Positions 16,348 through 23,593 of a stretch of 59,918 bases of DNA are shown here, one piece after another. How positions within the stretch are numbered: position 1 is the stretch's first letter; the number at the start of each line of letters is the position of its first letter. The notes under the pieces are model-generated. The model was not told the origin of the DNA and did not search any database. It saw only the letters and a list, made by a program, of their open reading frames with translations. Both the position numbers and the translations under genes were made by a program. Origin of the DNA: Parvicella sp963922585 (GTDB taxonomy: Bacteria > Bacteroidota > Bacteroidia > Flavobacteriales_D > Parvicellaceae); contig CAWUIK010000006.1 in NCBI GenBank assembly GCA_963922585.1, positions 1 through 59,918 of the forward strand, written 5' to 3'.

Positions 16348-16935
16348 TTGATAAGCAACGGCAGAATAATATTATTAGGAATACTTACCATTTTGGTATT
16401 TCCATTAGTAGGATTTGTTTTGTATTGGATTTTAGAAGGAAATTACCAATCATTTTTAACTATCTTCGAATCAAAAATTGGATTGCATTTTGAATTTCTA
16501 ATTGGAATGTCTTCTGGATTTTTATTTGGATTTATGGCTTGGTGGCTTATTAAGTCTGAAATGCTAAAGCCCGTTTTAGAAAAATATGGTAACGTAATCC
16601 AATCTATGAAAATGAATTATTTTTCTATTGTTTTTGTGAGTATTTGCGCAGGTGTAGGTGAGGAAATTTTCTTTCGGGGTGTAATTCAAGATTATTTAGG
16701 TGTAATTATTACAGCGGTAATTTTTGTAGCAATTCACGGATACATCAGTTTTAAAGATTGGCGTATTTCGATTTATGGTATTTATTTGACTTTCGCAATC
16801 ATTATGATAGGTTATATGGATTATTACTTTGGATTAACCACAGCCATGATGTCTCATACATGTATTGATATTGTACTTTTTTATAAATTAACAAAAACAA
16901 AAATTAGTGAGCAAAGAATTATTTGGAGTGAATAG
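16348..16935 (+). CDS. CPBP family intramembrane glutamic-type protease
   Basis: 195 aa with about six TM helices. The CPBP/Abi signature is VGEEIFFRGVIQDY, followed by VAIHGYISF and, in the last helix, MSHTCIDIVL, supplying the Glu-Glu, Arg and His residues. Members cleave or bind prenylated or membrane substrates, and some serve bacteriocin immunity. Which role applies here is unknown. The start is the TTG at 16348. It follows an in-frame TAA directly, no ATG precedes the first TM helix, and a -7 box lies 24 bp upstream. It seems to be a monocistronic gene. Confidence 0.85.
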   Translation: MISNGRIILLGILTILVFPLVGFVLYWILEGNYQSFLTIFESKIGLHFEFLIGMSSGFLFGFMAWWLIKSEMLKPVLEKYGNVIQSMKMNYFSIVFVSICAGVGEEIFFRGVIQDYLGVIITAVIFVAIHGYISFKDWRISIYGIYLTFAIIMIGYMDYYFGLTTAMMSHTCIDIVLFYKLTKTKISEQRIIWSE

Positions 16936-16976
16936 TTTTTCCAAATGAAAAGGGTTTTAAGGAATCTCAAATTGTA

Positions 16977-17007
16977 TTGTATAGAACAAAATAATGATGT
17001 ACATTTG
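16977..17007 (+). promoter_or_regulatory. Promoter of the M13 peptidase gene (TTG-N20-TACATTTG)
   Basis: TTG at 16977-16979, 20-bp spacer, TACATTTG at 17000-17007. This is an exact match to the Bacteroidota consensus, 20 bp before the ATG at 17028. Confidence 0.75.
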
Positions 17008-17027
17008 CTTTCATAAATCAAATCGAC

Positions 17028-19088
17028 ATGTATAAATATATTACAACAACATTAGCCTTTTCGTTGTTTCTTTCCGCTTGTACAGAAAGCAAGCCTGAAA
17101 CAAAAACCGATGAAAACACTGCCGATGAGGCTCCAAAAACATTAGAGTCTTTGGATTTTACCTCATTAGACACCACCACAAGTCCTAAAGTAGATTTCTA
17201 TCAGTTTGCTTGTGGAAACTGGTTGGCAAACAATCCAATTCCAGAGGAAGAAAGTATTTGGAGTAATTTCAATGTGCTAGATAATAGCAATAATGACATT
17301 TTAAAAACTTTATTGGAAGAAGCACAAAAAAATCCAGGTGAAAAAGGTCAAGCGAAACAATTTATAGGAGACTTATATCATTCTTTTTCGGATACAAACA
17401 CAAGAAATGAAATGGGATTGAAACCTTTAGAAGGTTTACTTTCTGAAATAGATGCCATTGCTGATTTAGAAGGGTTGCAAAATCAAATCACAAAAATGCA
17501 CGATTTAGGAATAAGTTCTGGGTTCTCAATTTATGTTTCTCAAGATGCGAAATTCAACGATAACTATGCAGTGTATCTTGAACAAGGAGGGTTAGGATTA
17601 CCTAATAGAGAATATTATTTCAAAAAAGATGAGCGTTCTGTTACAATTAGAAACGCTTATCAAGAGCATTTGAATAAAATATTTCAAATGGCAACTACAG
17701 GTGAAGACAAAAACTTAGTGCCATTTACTTATGAATTGGAAGAACAATTAGCAGAAAAAAGTTGGCCACCTGCTCAACTAAGAGATATAGAAGCACAATA
17801 CAACAAAATGACCATTGCAGATTTAGCGACAATGGCTCCTGGTTTTGATTGGGCTAAATATTTTGCTGACAGAAAAATTAGTGTTGATTCTGTAATAATA
17901 GGACAAAAGGATTTTTTCACCCAGTTTTCAAATGTTTTTAGCAATACTTCTATTGATGCTTGGAAAGCTTATTTAAAATGGAACGTTTTGAATGAAAGTG
18001 CAACTGCGCTTACTATGGACATGGAAAGATTGAACTTTGATTTCTACAGTACAGTAATGCGTGGAACTAAAAAAATGAAACCACTTTGGAAAAGAGGTGT
18101 AATGATGGTTTCAAGATCTCCTGTAGGACAATGTTTGGGTGAGGTTTTTGTTCAAGACAACTTTTCACAAGATGCCAAAAATAAAGTAAATGAAATGGTG
18201 GCTAATATCACCTTGGTTTTTGAAGAAAGAATAGAAACGCTAGATTGGATGAGTGCAGAGACAAAAGTGAAAGCCAAAGAAAAATTAGGCACTTTCGTAA
18301 GAAAATTAGGGTTTCCAGATGCATGGAAAACCTACCCAGGATTGGAAATATCTGCTGATAATTACTATCAAAATCAAATGAATTTAAGTCAGTTTTCTGT
18401 AAGAGAAAACTTTGAAAAACTTGGAAAAGAAATCGATAAAGATGAATGGCACATGGTACCTCAAATGGTGAATGCATATTACAATCCTCTTTTAAATGAG
18501 ATTGTATTTCCTGCAGGAATTATGCAAAAACCTTTCTTCAGCGAAAACTTTGAAGACGCTGTAAACTATGCTAGAATGGGAGCAGTAATAGGGCATGAGT
18601 TAACCCACGGATTTGATGATCAAGGAAGTCAGTTTGATGCAACAGGCGCTATGGTAAATTGGTGGACACCAGAAGACAAAGCAAAATTTGATGCAAAAAC
18701 ACAACTTTTAATTGACCAGTACAATGCATTTGAAGTATTGGAAGGAGTATTCATTAATGGAGAGTTGACTCTAGGAGAGAATATCGCAGATTTAGGTGGT
18801 TTGACAATTGCTTATTATGCTTATCAAAAATCATTGGAAGGTAAAGAAGATACCCTTATCAATGGATATAATAACGCTCAAAGATTCTTTATCGCTTTTG
18901 GACATGTGTGGCAAAACAACATCAGAGAAAGTGCTTTGGTACAAAGAGTTAATACAGACCCACATTCACCAGGAAAATATAGAGTAAACGGAACTTTGGC
19001 AAATATGCCCGAATTTTTCAAAGCTTTTGATGTGCAAGAAGGAGATCCTATGAGACAACCAGCAGACAAAATTGCTAGGATTTGGTAG
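17028..19088 (+). CDS. M13 family (neprilysin/PepO-like) metalloendopeptidase lipoprotein
   Basis: 686 aa. Lipobox LSAC (Cys18), then an acidic linker. The M13 N-terminal domain begins DFYQFACGNWL. The zinc site is HELTH (523-527) with Glu584 in ENIADLGG, and the family motif NAYYNP is before it. The C-terminus LVQRVNTDPHSPGKYRVNG, then F, contains the substrate-binding Arg seen in neprilysins. It degrades oligopeptides outside the cytoplasm. A strong promoter and a hairpin terminator frame it as a single-gene unit. Confidence 0.95.
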   Translation: MYKYITTTLAFSLFLSACTESKPETKTDENTADEAPKTLESLDFTSLDTTTSPKVDFYQFACGNWLANNPIPEEESIWSNFNVLDNSNNDILKTLLEEAQKNPGEKGQAKQFIGDLYHSFSDTNTRNEMGLKPLEGLLSEIDAIADLEGLQNQITKMHDLGISSGFSIYVSQDAKFNDNYAVYLEQGGLGLPNREYYFKKDERSVTIRNAYQEHLNKIFQMATTGEDKNLVPFTYELEEQLAEKSWPPAQLRDIEAQYNKMTIADLATMAPGFDWAKYFADRKISVDSVIIGQKDFFTQFSNVFSNTSIDAWKAYLKWNVLNESATALTMDMERLNFDFYSTVMRGTKKMKPLWKRGVMMVSRSPVGQCLGEVFVQDNFSQDAKNKVNEMVANITLVFEERIETLDWMSAETKVKAKEKLGTFVRKLGFPDAWKTYPGLEISADNYYQNQMNLSQFSVRENFEKLGKEIDKDEWHMVPQMVNAYYNPLLNEIVFPAGIMQKPFFSENFEDAVNYARMGAVIGHELTHGFDDQGSQFDATGAMVNWWTPEDKAKFDAKTQLLIDQYNAFEVLEGVFINGELTLGENIADLGGLTIAYYAYQKSLEGKEDTLINGYNNAQRFFIAFGHVWQNNIRESALVQRVNTDPHSPGKYRVNGTLANMPEFFKAFDVQEGDPMRQPADKIARIW

Positions 19089-19139
19089 ATTTAGGGGTTA
19101 GTTGTTTGTACTTGCAAAAAATTCTGAAGAACAATATAC

Positions 19140-19177
19140 AAGACCTATCTCTTTAATTGGAGGTGGGTCTTTTTTTA
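19140..19177 (+). terminator. Rho-independent terminator after the M13 peptidase gene
   Basis: Hairpin pairing AAGACC..CTC (from 19140) with GAG..GGTCTT (to about 19171), followed by an uninterrupted T run. Confidence 0.85.
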
Positions 19178-19198
19178 TAAACTAAACAAGTAAAAATA

Positions 19199-19206
19199 TA
19201 TCTTTG
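19199..19206 (+). promoter_or_regulatory. -7 box directly before yidD
   Basis: TATCTTTG, an exact TAnnTTTG match ending 6 bp before the GTG start at 19213. Transcription would begin at or next to the start codon, which suggests a leaderless mRNA. Confidence 0.55.
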
Positions 19207-19212
19207 TAATCA

Positions 19213-19482
19213 GTGAAGTTTCTAAACAACATACTTAAGCAAATATTTATTTTTCCAGTTAGGATTTATCAATATGTGATTTCTCCGCTCACGCCTGGAA
19301 GTTGCAGACATGTTCCTACTTGTAGTAATTACACTGTAGAAGCCATCAAAGAATGGGGAGCGCTTAAAGGTACTTGGATGGGGCTAAAAAGACTGTCTAA
19401 ATGTCATCCTTGGGGTTCGTCTGGTTACGATCCTGTACCGAAAAAAACTTGTGTAAAATGTGAAGCACAAAATTCCAAATAA
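19213..19482 (+). CDS. yidD: Membrane protein insertion efficiency factor YidD
   Basis: 89 aa, full family length (UPF0161). An amphipathic N-terminal helix (NILKQIFIFPVRIYQYVISP) is followed by the conserved core PGSCRHVPTCSNYTVEAI and LKRLSKCHPWGSSGYDPVP. YidD assists YidC in inserting inner-membrane proteins. The start is GTG. It is not adjacent to yidC, rnpA or rpmH here, as is usual in Bacteroidota. Confidence 0.92.
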   Translation: MKFLNNILKQIFIFPVRIYQYVISPLTPGSCRHVPTCSNYTVEAIKEWGALKGTWMGLKRLSKCHPWGSSGYDPVPKKTCVKCEAQNSK

Positions 19483-19486
19483 TGGT

Positions 19487-19633
19487 TTATTTTGAAGTTT
19501 TTATAGCACTATAAATTCTCGTCATTCCTGAATCTGAAGACATACTTAATGCTTGAATAATTCTTTTTTGAAGTTGAAGATATTCGTTTAGTTTTTGAAT
19601 CTGATCTTCTTTTGAGGTTTCTTTGTTTGCCAT
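19487..19633 (-). CDS. 48-aa small protein of unknown function
   Basis: From the ATG at 19633 the protein is MANKETSKEDQIQKLNEY followed by LQLQKRIIQALSMSSDSGMTRIYSAIKTSK. It is charged and mostly helical with no signal peptide. An in-frame ATG at 19759 would add 42 unlikely residues that run through the palindrome upstream. It is convergent with yidD (4 bp apart) and divergent from the EamA transporter. I do not recognise the family. The bacterial-like composition and a good start context make it a plausible gene. Confidence 0.5.
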   Translation of the reverse strand: MANKETSKEDQIQKLNEYLQLQKRIIQALSMSSDSGMTRIYSAIKTSK

Positions 19634-19731
19634 AAAGTTTAATTTTATGCTACAAAGTTGAGAATTTGATGTGCTGTTGTCAATACCAATAAAAAGGTAT
19701 TTTAACTTTTTTGAATCCTTTTTACTTACTG

Positions 19732-19747
19732 TGTAAAACGTTTTACA
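19732..19747. promoter_or_regulatory. 16-bp perfect palindrome, operator candidate
   Basis: TGTAAAACGTTTTACA reads the same on both strands. It lies between the divergent 48-aa gene and the EamA transporter gene, 43 bp upstream of the transporter's -7 box. The central CG with A/T-rich flanks resembles LacI-type operators. No regulator gene is adjacent. Confidence 0.45.
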
Positions 19748-19790
19748 AAAAAAAAGCAATAATCCTACCCCCCATTATTAGTACCCGTAT

Positions 19791-19798
19791 TACCTTTG
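19791..19798 (+). promoter_or_regulatory. -7 box of the EamA transporter gene
   Basis: TACCTTTG, an exact TAnnTTTG match 26 bp before the ATG at 19825, which supports that start over the in-frame ATG at 19711. Confidence 0.6.
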
Positions 19799-19824
19799 CA
19801 CATCTAAAAAAACAAACCGTTGCT

Positions 19825-20790
19825 ATGAACCATAAAACAGAAGGTAGTTCTAACCTAAAATTAGCATGGTTTTTATTGATTCTGCTTTCAATTGTATGGG
19901 GTGCTTCGTATATTCTCATCAAATTATCACTCAAAGACACACAGGGAAATATCAGATTATTGCCAGATCAATTGGGTGCTGTAAGAATGGTTATTGCATC
20001 TATGGTTTTACTGCCATTTTTTATAAAATACTACAAAAACATAAAAAAGAAGCACGTTCCATTACTTTTGATAGCTGGTCTTTGTGGTAATGGTTTGCCA
20101 GCATTTCTTTTTGCGTATGCTCAGCAATATTTAGACAGCGCCATTACGGGTATGTTGAATTCTGTAGTTCCTATTTTTGCCATCACTATTTCGACTTTAG
20201 TTTTTGGTTTCAAAATTAAATGGAATCATATTTTGGGAATTGCAATTGGTGTTTCAGGAGCGTTTTTAATAGTTTACAGTAAATTGCAAAACGTAGTGAT
20301 TACTTCAGACGAACTATTCCCATTTTTGTTGGTGGTTTTGGCCACTTTTTGTTATGCAACCAGCCTCAACGTTATCAAGTATACTTTGCCAGATTTAAGA
20401 CCTATGACCATAACCTCCGCTTCTTTTCTTTTTGCTGGTGTCCCTAGTTTAATTTATCTTCTTTCTAATGGTTTTGTTTCACAACTGGTAAGTCAACCCA
20501 ATATTATAGAAGGTGTTGGTTTTGTTTCTATTTTAGCAATCGTTGGGACTGCTGTGGCGGTTTATCTATTTAATCATTTGATACAAATTAGTTCGCCTGT
20601 TTTTGCGTCTTCAGTCACGTATTTTATTCCTGTTGTGGCAACTATTATGGGATTTCTTTTTGGTGAACAACTTTCTTATTATCAGTTGGCTGGTATGATT
20701 GTTTTGATTTTTGGGGTAATTTTAATTAATAGAAAAGCGAAAATCAAACCCCTACCTGATTTTGATTCAAAGTCTACTGTAAATAACTAA
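19825..20790 (+). CDS. EamA/DMT-family transporter
   Basis: About 321 aa with ten predicted TM helices in two EamA repeats. The first repeat begins SIVWGASYILIKLSL and ends near GVSGAFLIVYSK. The second includes ILAIVGTAVAVYLFNHLIQ, SPVFASSVTYFIPVVATIMG and FGVILINRKAK. Drug/metabolite transporters of this type export amino acids, nucleosides or other small metabolites; the substrate cannot be told. Start chosen at 19825 because the -7 box sits at 19791-19798. Confidence 0.92.
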   Translation: MNHKTEGSSNLKLAWFLLILLSIVWGASYILIKLSLKDTQGNIRLLPDQLGAVRMVIASMVLLPFFIKYYKNIKKKHVPLLLIAGLCGNGLPAFLFAYAQQYLDSAITGMLNSVVPIFAITISTLVFGFKIKWNHILGIAIGVSGAFLIVYSKLQNVVITSDELFPFLLVVLATFCYATSLNVIKYTLPDLRPMTITSASFLFAGVPSLIYLLSNGFVSQLVSQPNIIEGVGFVSILAIVGTAVAVYLFNHLIQISSPVFASSVTYFIPVVATIMGFLFGEQLSYYQLAGMIVLIFGVILINRKAKIKPLPDFDSKSTVNN

Positions 20791-20879
20791 AGTCAAAATA
20801 CGTTTCTGAAAAATAGTATAAACGTTTTATTTTTTAAAAAATTTATACACATGCAACCTTTTCTTTATATCTTTAGTCT

Positions 20880-21443
20880 ATGACTTTAGAAAAGAAAGAT
20901 ATGAGTAACGAAGCTTTGATAGAGGCCTGCAATAATGGTGACGCTCGAGCTCAAAAAATTCTTTTTGAAAAGTTTGGCCCAAAATTGTATGCGGTTTGTA
21001 TGCGCTATTCTAGTAGTCCTGAAGCAGCGCAAGACATGCTACAAGATGGGTTTGTAAAGATCTTTGAAAAATTAGTTTCCTACAAAGGAGAGGGCTCTTT
21101 TGAAGGGTGGATGAGAAGAGTTATTGTTAACACCTGTTTGGATGAAATAAGAAGAAACAAAAAACATCTTAACAACGTTGATATTGATGATGTTTCTTAC
21201 TCCCTCACTCATAATGATTCTGTTCTAGATACTCTAGCAGCAGATGATTTATTGAAAATATTAAATAGCCTACCAATAGGATACAAAACCATATTCAACC
21301 TATATGTAATTGAGGGATATTCCCACAAAGAGATTGCAGAAGAATTGGAAATTACGGTTAGCACATCAAAGTCGCAATTCTCAAGGGCGAAAGCCATCTT
21401 GAGAGAAATTATTGAAAAACAGAAAATAGGATATGAGTCTTAA
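20880..21443 (+). CDS. ECF-type RNA polymerase sigma factor
   Basis: 187 aa. Sigma region 2 (FEKFGPKLYAVCMRYSSSPE to MRRVIVNTCLDEIRRNK) and region 4 (LPIGYKTIFNLYVIEGYSHK, EIAEELEITVSTSKSQFSRA) are complete. It directs RNA polymerase to a specific regulon. The last 11 bp overlap the start of the next gene, which has the size and layout of its membrane-bound anti-sigma partner. A near-consensus -7 box TATCTTTA (20868-20875) is only 4 bp before the ATG. Confidence 0.95.
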   Translation: MTLEKKDMSNEALIEACNNGDARAQKILFEKFGPKLYAVCMRYSSSPEAAQDMLQDGFVKIFEKLVSYKGEGSFEGWMRRVIVNTCLDEIRRNKKHLNNVDIDDVSYSLTHNDSVLDTLAADDLLKILNSLPIGYKTIFNLYVIEGYSHKEIAEELEITVSTSKSQFSRAKAILREIIEKQKIGYES

Positions 21444-22584
21444 AGACCAAAATATAGAAGAATTATTTAGAATAGGATTAGAAGATTTAGAAATTCCTGT
21501 CGATGATAAAATGTGGAGTAATATCAGCCAAAGTATGGCAAGTAAAACTATTGCTAATACTTCGTCTGCTGTAACTTCTGCTACTATTAAAACCATTGCT
21601 TATATTGGCATTTCTGCTGTGGCTTGTACTGTAGCGGTATTTGCAACACTTTATTTGACAAATGATAATCTTGAGGTTAAAAACAACAATATTGTAAATT
21701 TTGAAGAAAAGCAAAATGAATCAAAGATTGAAAATGAAATTATAATTCATCCTGAAACTTCCGATACAGACACATTGTCTGATGATGCTCAATTGATAGA
21801 ACAAATTATCAAAAAAGAAGATATCAAAACAGACCCTACAATTTCAGAAAAAGAAAAAGTAAGTGCTTCCAAGAAAATTGTTGTAGGATCTGAAGTGTCT
21901 CAATACCAAAAAAACAGTTCATGGGTAGATCAGTGTTTAACTAAACCTAAACCACATTTCACCAACTCTAATGAAGAAAACAACGAGACCTCTACACCAA
22001 CAAATGAAAACGTTGAAACTGATAATTCAACAATAAAACCTGTAATAGAAGAATTAGAAAACGATAAAATTGTAGCTTCTATTGTAGCTTTACCTGTGGG
22101 GGGATATGCACCACTTGAAGTTTCATTCTCTCAATATGAAGAAAATGCTAAAATAAGTTGGGATTTTGGAGATGGAAAAACAAGTAATAAACTGAATCCA
22201 TCTCATGTTTTTGAAAAATATGGAAATTATACGGTTACGCTTACTATAGTGGATGAAAAAGGAAATGTTTACAAAGATTATAAAGAAATTGAAGTTTTAG
22301 CAAGTAGTAAATTGGTTAAGATTCCGAATGTTTTCACCCCTAATAATGACGGTAATAATGATTATTTTCGAGTTGAAGGCGAAAATATTTCCGAATTCCA
22401 AATGGCAATTCTAAATGTAAATGGAGATTTGATTTATGAGTCCTCCAATATTGAGGATGAATGGGATGGAAACGATAAATTTGGTAAACCAGTATCAAAC
22501 GGAACATATGTTATTGTTATAATAGCGAAAGGAGTAGATGGTAAAAAATACGACCATAAAGGTACTTTTGTTATTCAGAGATGA
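21433..22584 (+). CDS. Membrane-anchored PKD protein with T9SS type B (gliding-type) C-terminal domain, putative anti-sigma factor
   Basis: 383 aa. Cytoplasmic N-terminus (1-53, ELFRIGLEDLEIPVDDKMW), one TM helix (54-76), then a long acidic disordered linker (80-205). A PKD domain follows (about 208-290, ISWDFGDGKTSNKLNPSHVF), then a CHU_C/type B sorting domain (296-383, IPNVFTPNNDGNNDYFRV). The overlap with the ECF sigma gene and the topology point to an anti-sigma factor. A sorting domain normally directs proteins across the outer membrane by T9SS, so its presence on an inner-membrane-anchored protein is unexpected. It may bridge the periplasm or sense secretion state. No recognised anti-sigma zinc motif is seen, so the role rests on position and topology. 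Confidence 0.8.
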   Translation: MSLKDQNIEELFRIGLEDLEIPVDDKMWSNISQSMASKTIANTSSAVTSATIKTIAYIGISAVACTVAVFATLYLTNDNLEVKNNNIVNFEEKQNESKIENEIIIHPETSDTDTLSDDAQLIEQIIKKEDIKTDPTISEKEKVSASKKIVVGSEVSQYQKNSSWVDQCLTKPKPHFTNSNEENNETSTPTNENVETDNSTIKPVIEELENDKIVASIVALPVGGYAPLEVSFSQYEENAKISWDFGDGKTSNKLNPSHVFEKYGNYTVTLTIVDEKGNVYKDYKEIEVLASSKLVKIPNVFTPNNDGNNDYFRVEGENISEFQMAILNVNGDLIYESSNIEDEWDGNDKFGKPVSNGTYVIVIIAKGVDGKKYDHKGTFVIQR

Positions 22585-22671
22585 CATTTTTTTATTTCTA
22601 TTGTAATTTTAATGAAGCCTATTTGTTGAAAGTTACATGTTAAAAGTCAAGAAGTGGCATAGCTTATCTAG

Positions 22672-22705
22672 ATGAAGCCTGAAACTGCTTCATTGAAGTT
22701 TTTTC
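22672..22705 (+). terminator. Possible terminator after the sigma/anti-sigma pair
   Basis: A 7-bp inverted repeat ATGAAGC (22672-22678) and GCTTCAT (22687-22693), followed after a few bases by a T run. The stem is modest. Confidence 0.4.
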
Positions 22706-22816
22706 TAAGAAGTAATTGTCTTGAGTCTTTTTTCTTTTATTGGCAAACTAAGATCTCATTTGTGAGTTTTCCATATTTTTCTGTATATTGTGACAAACAC
22801 AAAAATTAATATTGTT

Positions 22817-23593
22817 ATGAAAATCAAAGTTTTTAGTTCTCTGTTACTACTATTATTAACTTTCACGGGTCAGAAAATACTTGCTCAAGAAAATAATTAT
22901 ATGGAACTTTTGGTGATGTTGGTAGATGAAGATTTTGAAAAATGTGTTAAAAAATGTGAAAAATACATAGAGGATGAAAACACTAAAAAAGACCCTTTGC
23001 CACACCTTTATTTGTCAATGGCATATTACGAAATGAGTTTAGATAGTAAATATACAGAGGATTATCCCAAAGCTTTTTTTAATAGTTTGTCTTCTCTTAT
23101 CAAATATAAAAGAGTAGATAAAGAGTTTGAATATAAAAATGATGCTTTGCCATACATTGAAAAAATTAAGTTTGTTTTGGCAGAAGAAATAGACAATTAT
23201 CAGTTGGAAGATACCGAGAAAGCCTATAAAAAAATAAAAGGGTATTTAAAAAAAATTGTTAGAATAGACCCTGAAGATGCTGGTGCTGAATTGATGCTTG
23301 GGGTATATGAGTACAAGAGCAAAAACAAATCTGAGGGTAAAAAAATCATCAAAAAAGGCCTAGAAAGAATACAGCATGTAGCAGACTCTATTCCTTTTGC
23401 TGAACTTACAAAATCTCAACAACATTTTTACAAAAAAAGTCTAATGGCATATTACCATTTTAGATCTGGATATGACCCAACAGAGGCTTTAGAAATCTTA
23501 TCATTAGGAGAATCTTTTTTCAAGAAAGATGAAGAAGCATGCCTTATAGAAGTGCAAGATTATAGAAAGTTACTAAAAGAGGTGAGTAATTAG
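22817..23593 (+). CDS. Exported TPR-like helical protein of unknown function
   Basis: About 258 aa from the ATG at 22817; a GTG nine codons upstream is possible but precedes the signal peptide unnaturally. Signal peptide (KIKVFSSLLLLLLTFTGQKILA), then helical pairs typical of tetratricopeptide-like folds (PLPHLYLSMAYYEMSLDS, DPEDAGAELMLGVYEYKSK). Probably periplasmic. It is convergent with the M3 peptidase gene, and the two stop codons overlap by 4 bp. No specific family recognised. Confidence 0.7.
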   Translation: MKIKVFSSLLLLLLTFTGQKILAQENNYMELLVMLVDEDFEKCVKKCEKYIEDENTKKDPLPHLYLSMAYYEMSLDSKYTEDYPKAFFNSLSSLIKYKRVDKEFEYKNDALPYIEKIKFVLAEEIDNYQLEDTEKAYKKIKGYLKKIVRIDPEDAGAELMLGVYEYKSKNKSEGKKIIKKGLERIQHVADSIPFAELTKSQQHFYKKSLMAYYHFRSGYDPTEALEILSLGESFFKKDEEACLIEVQDYRKLLKEVSN

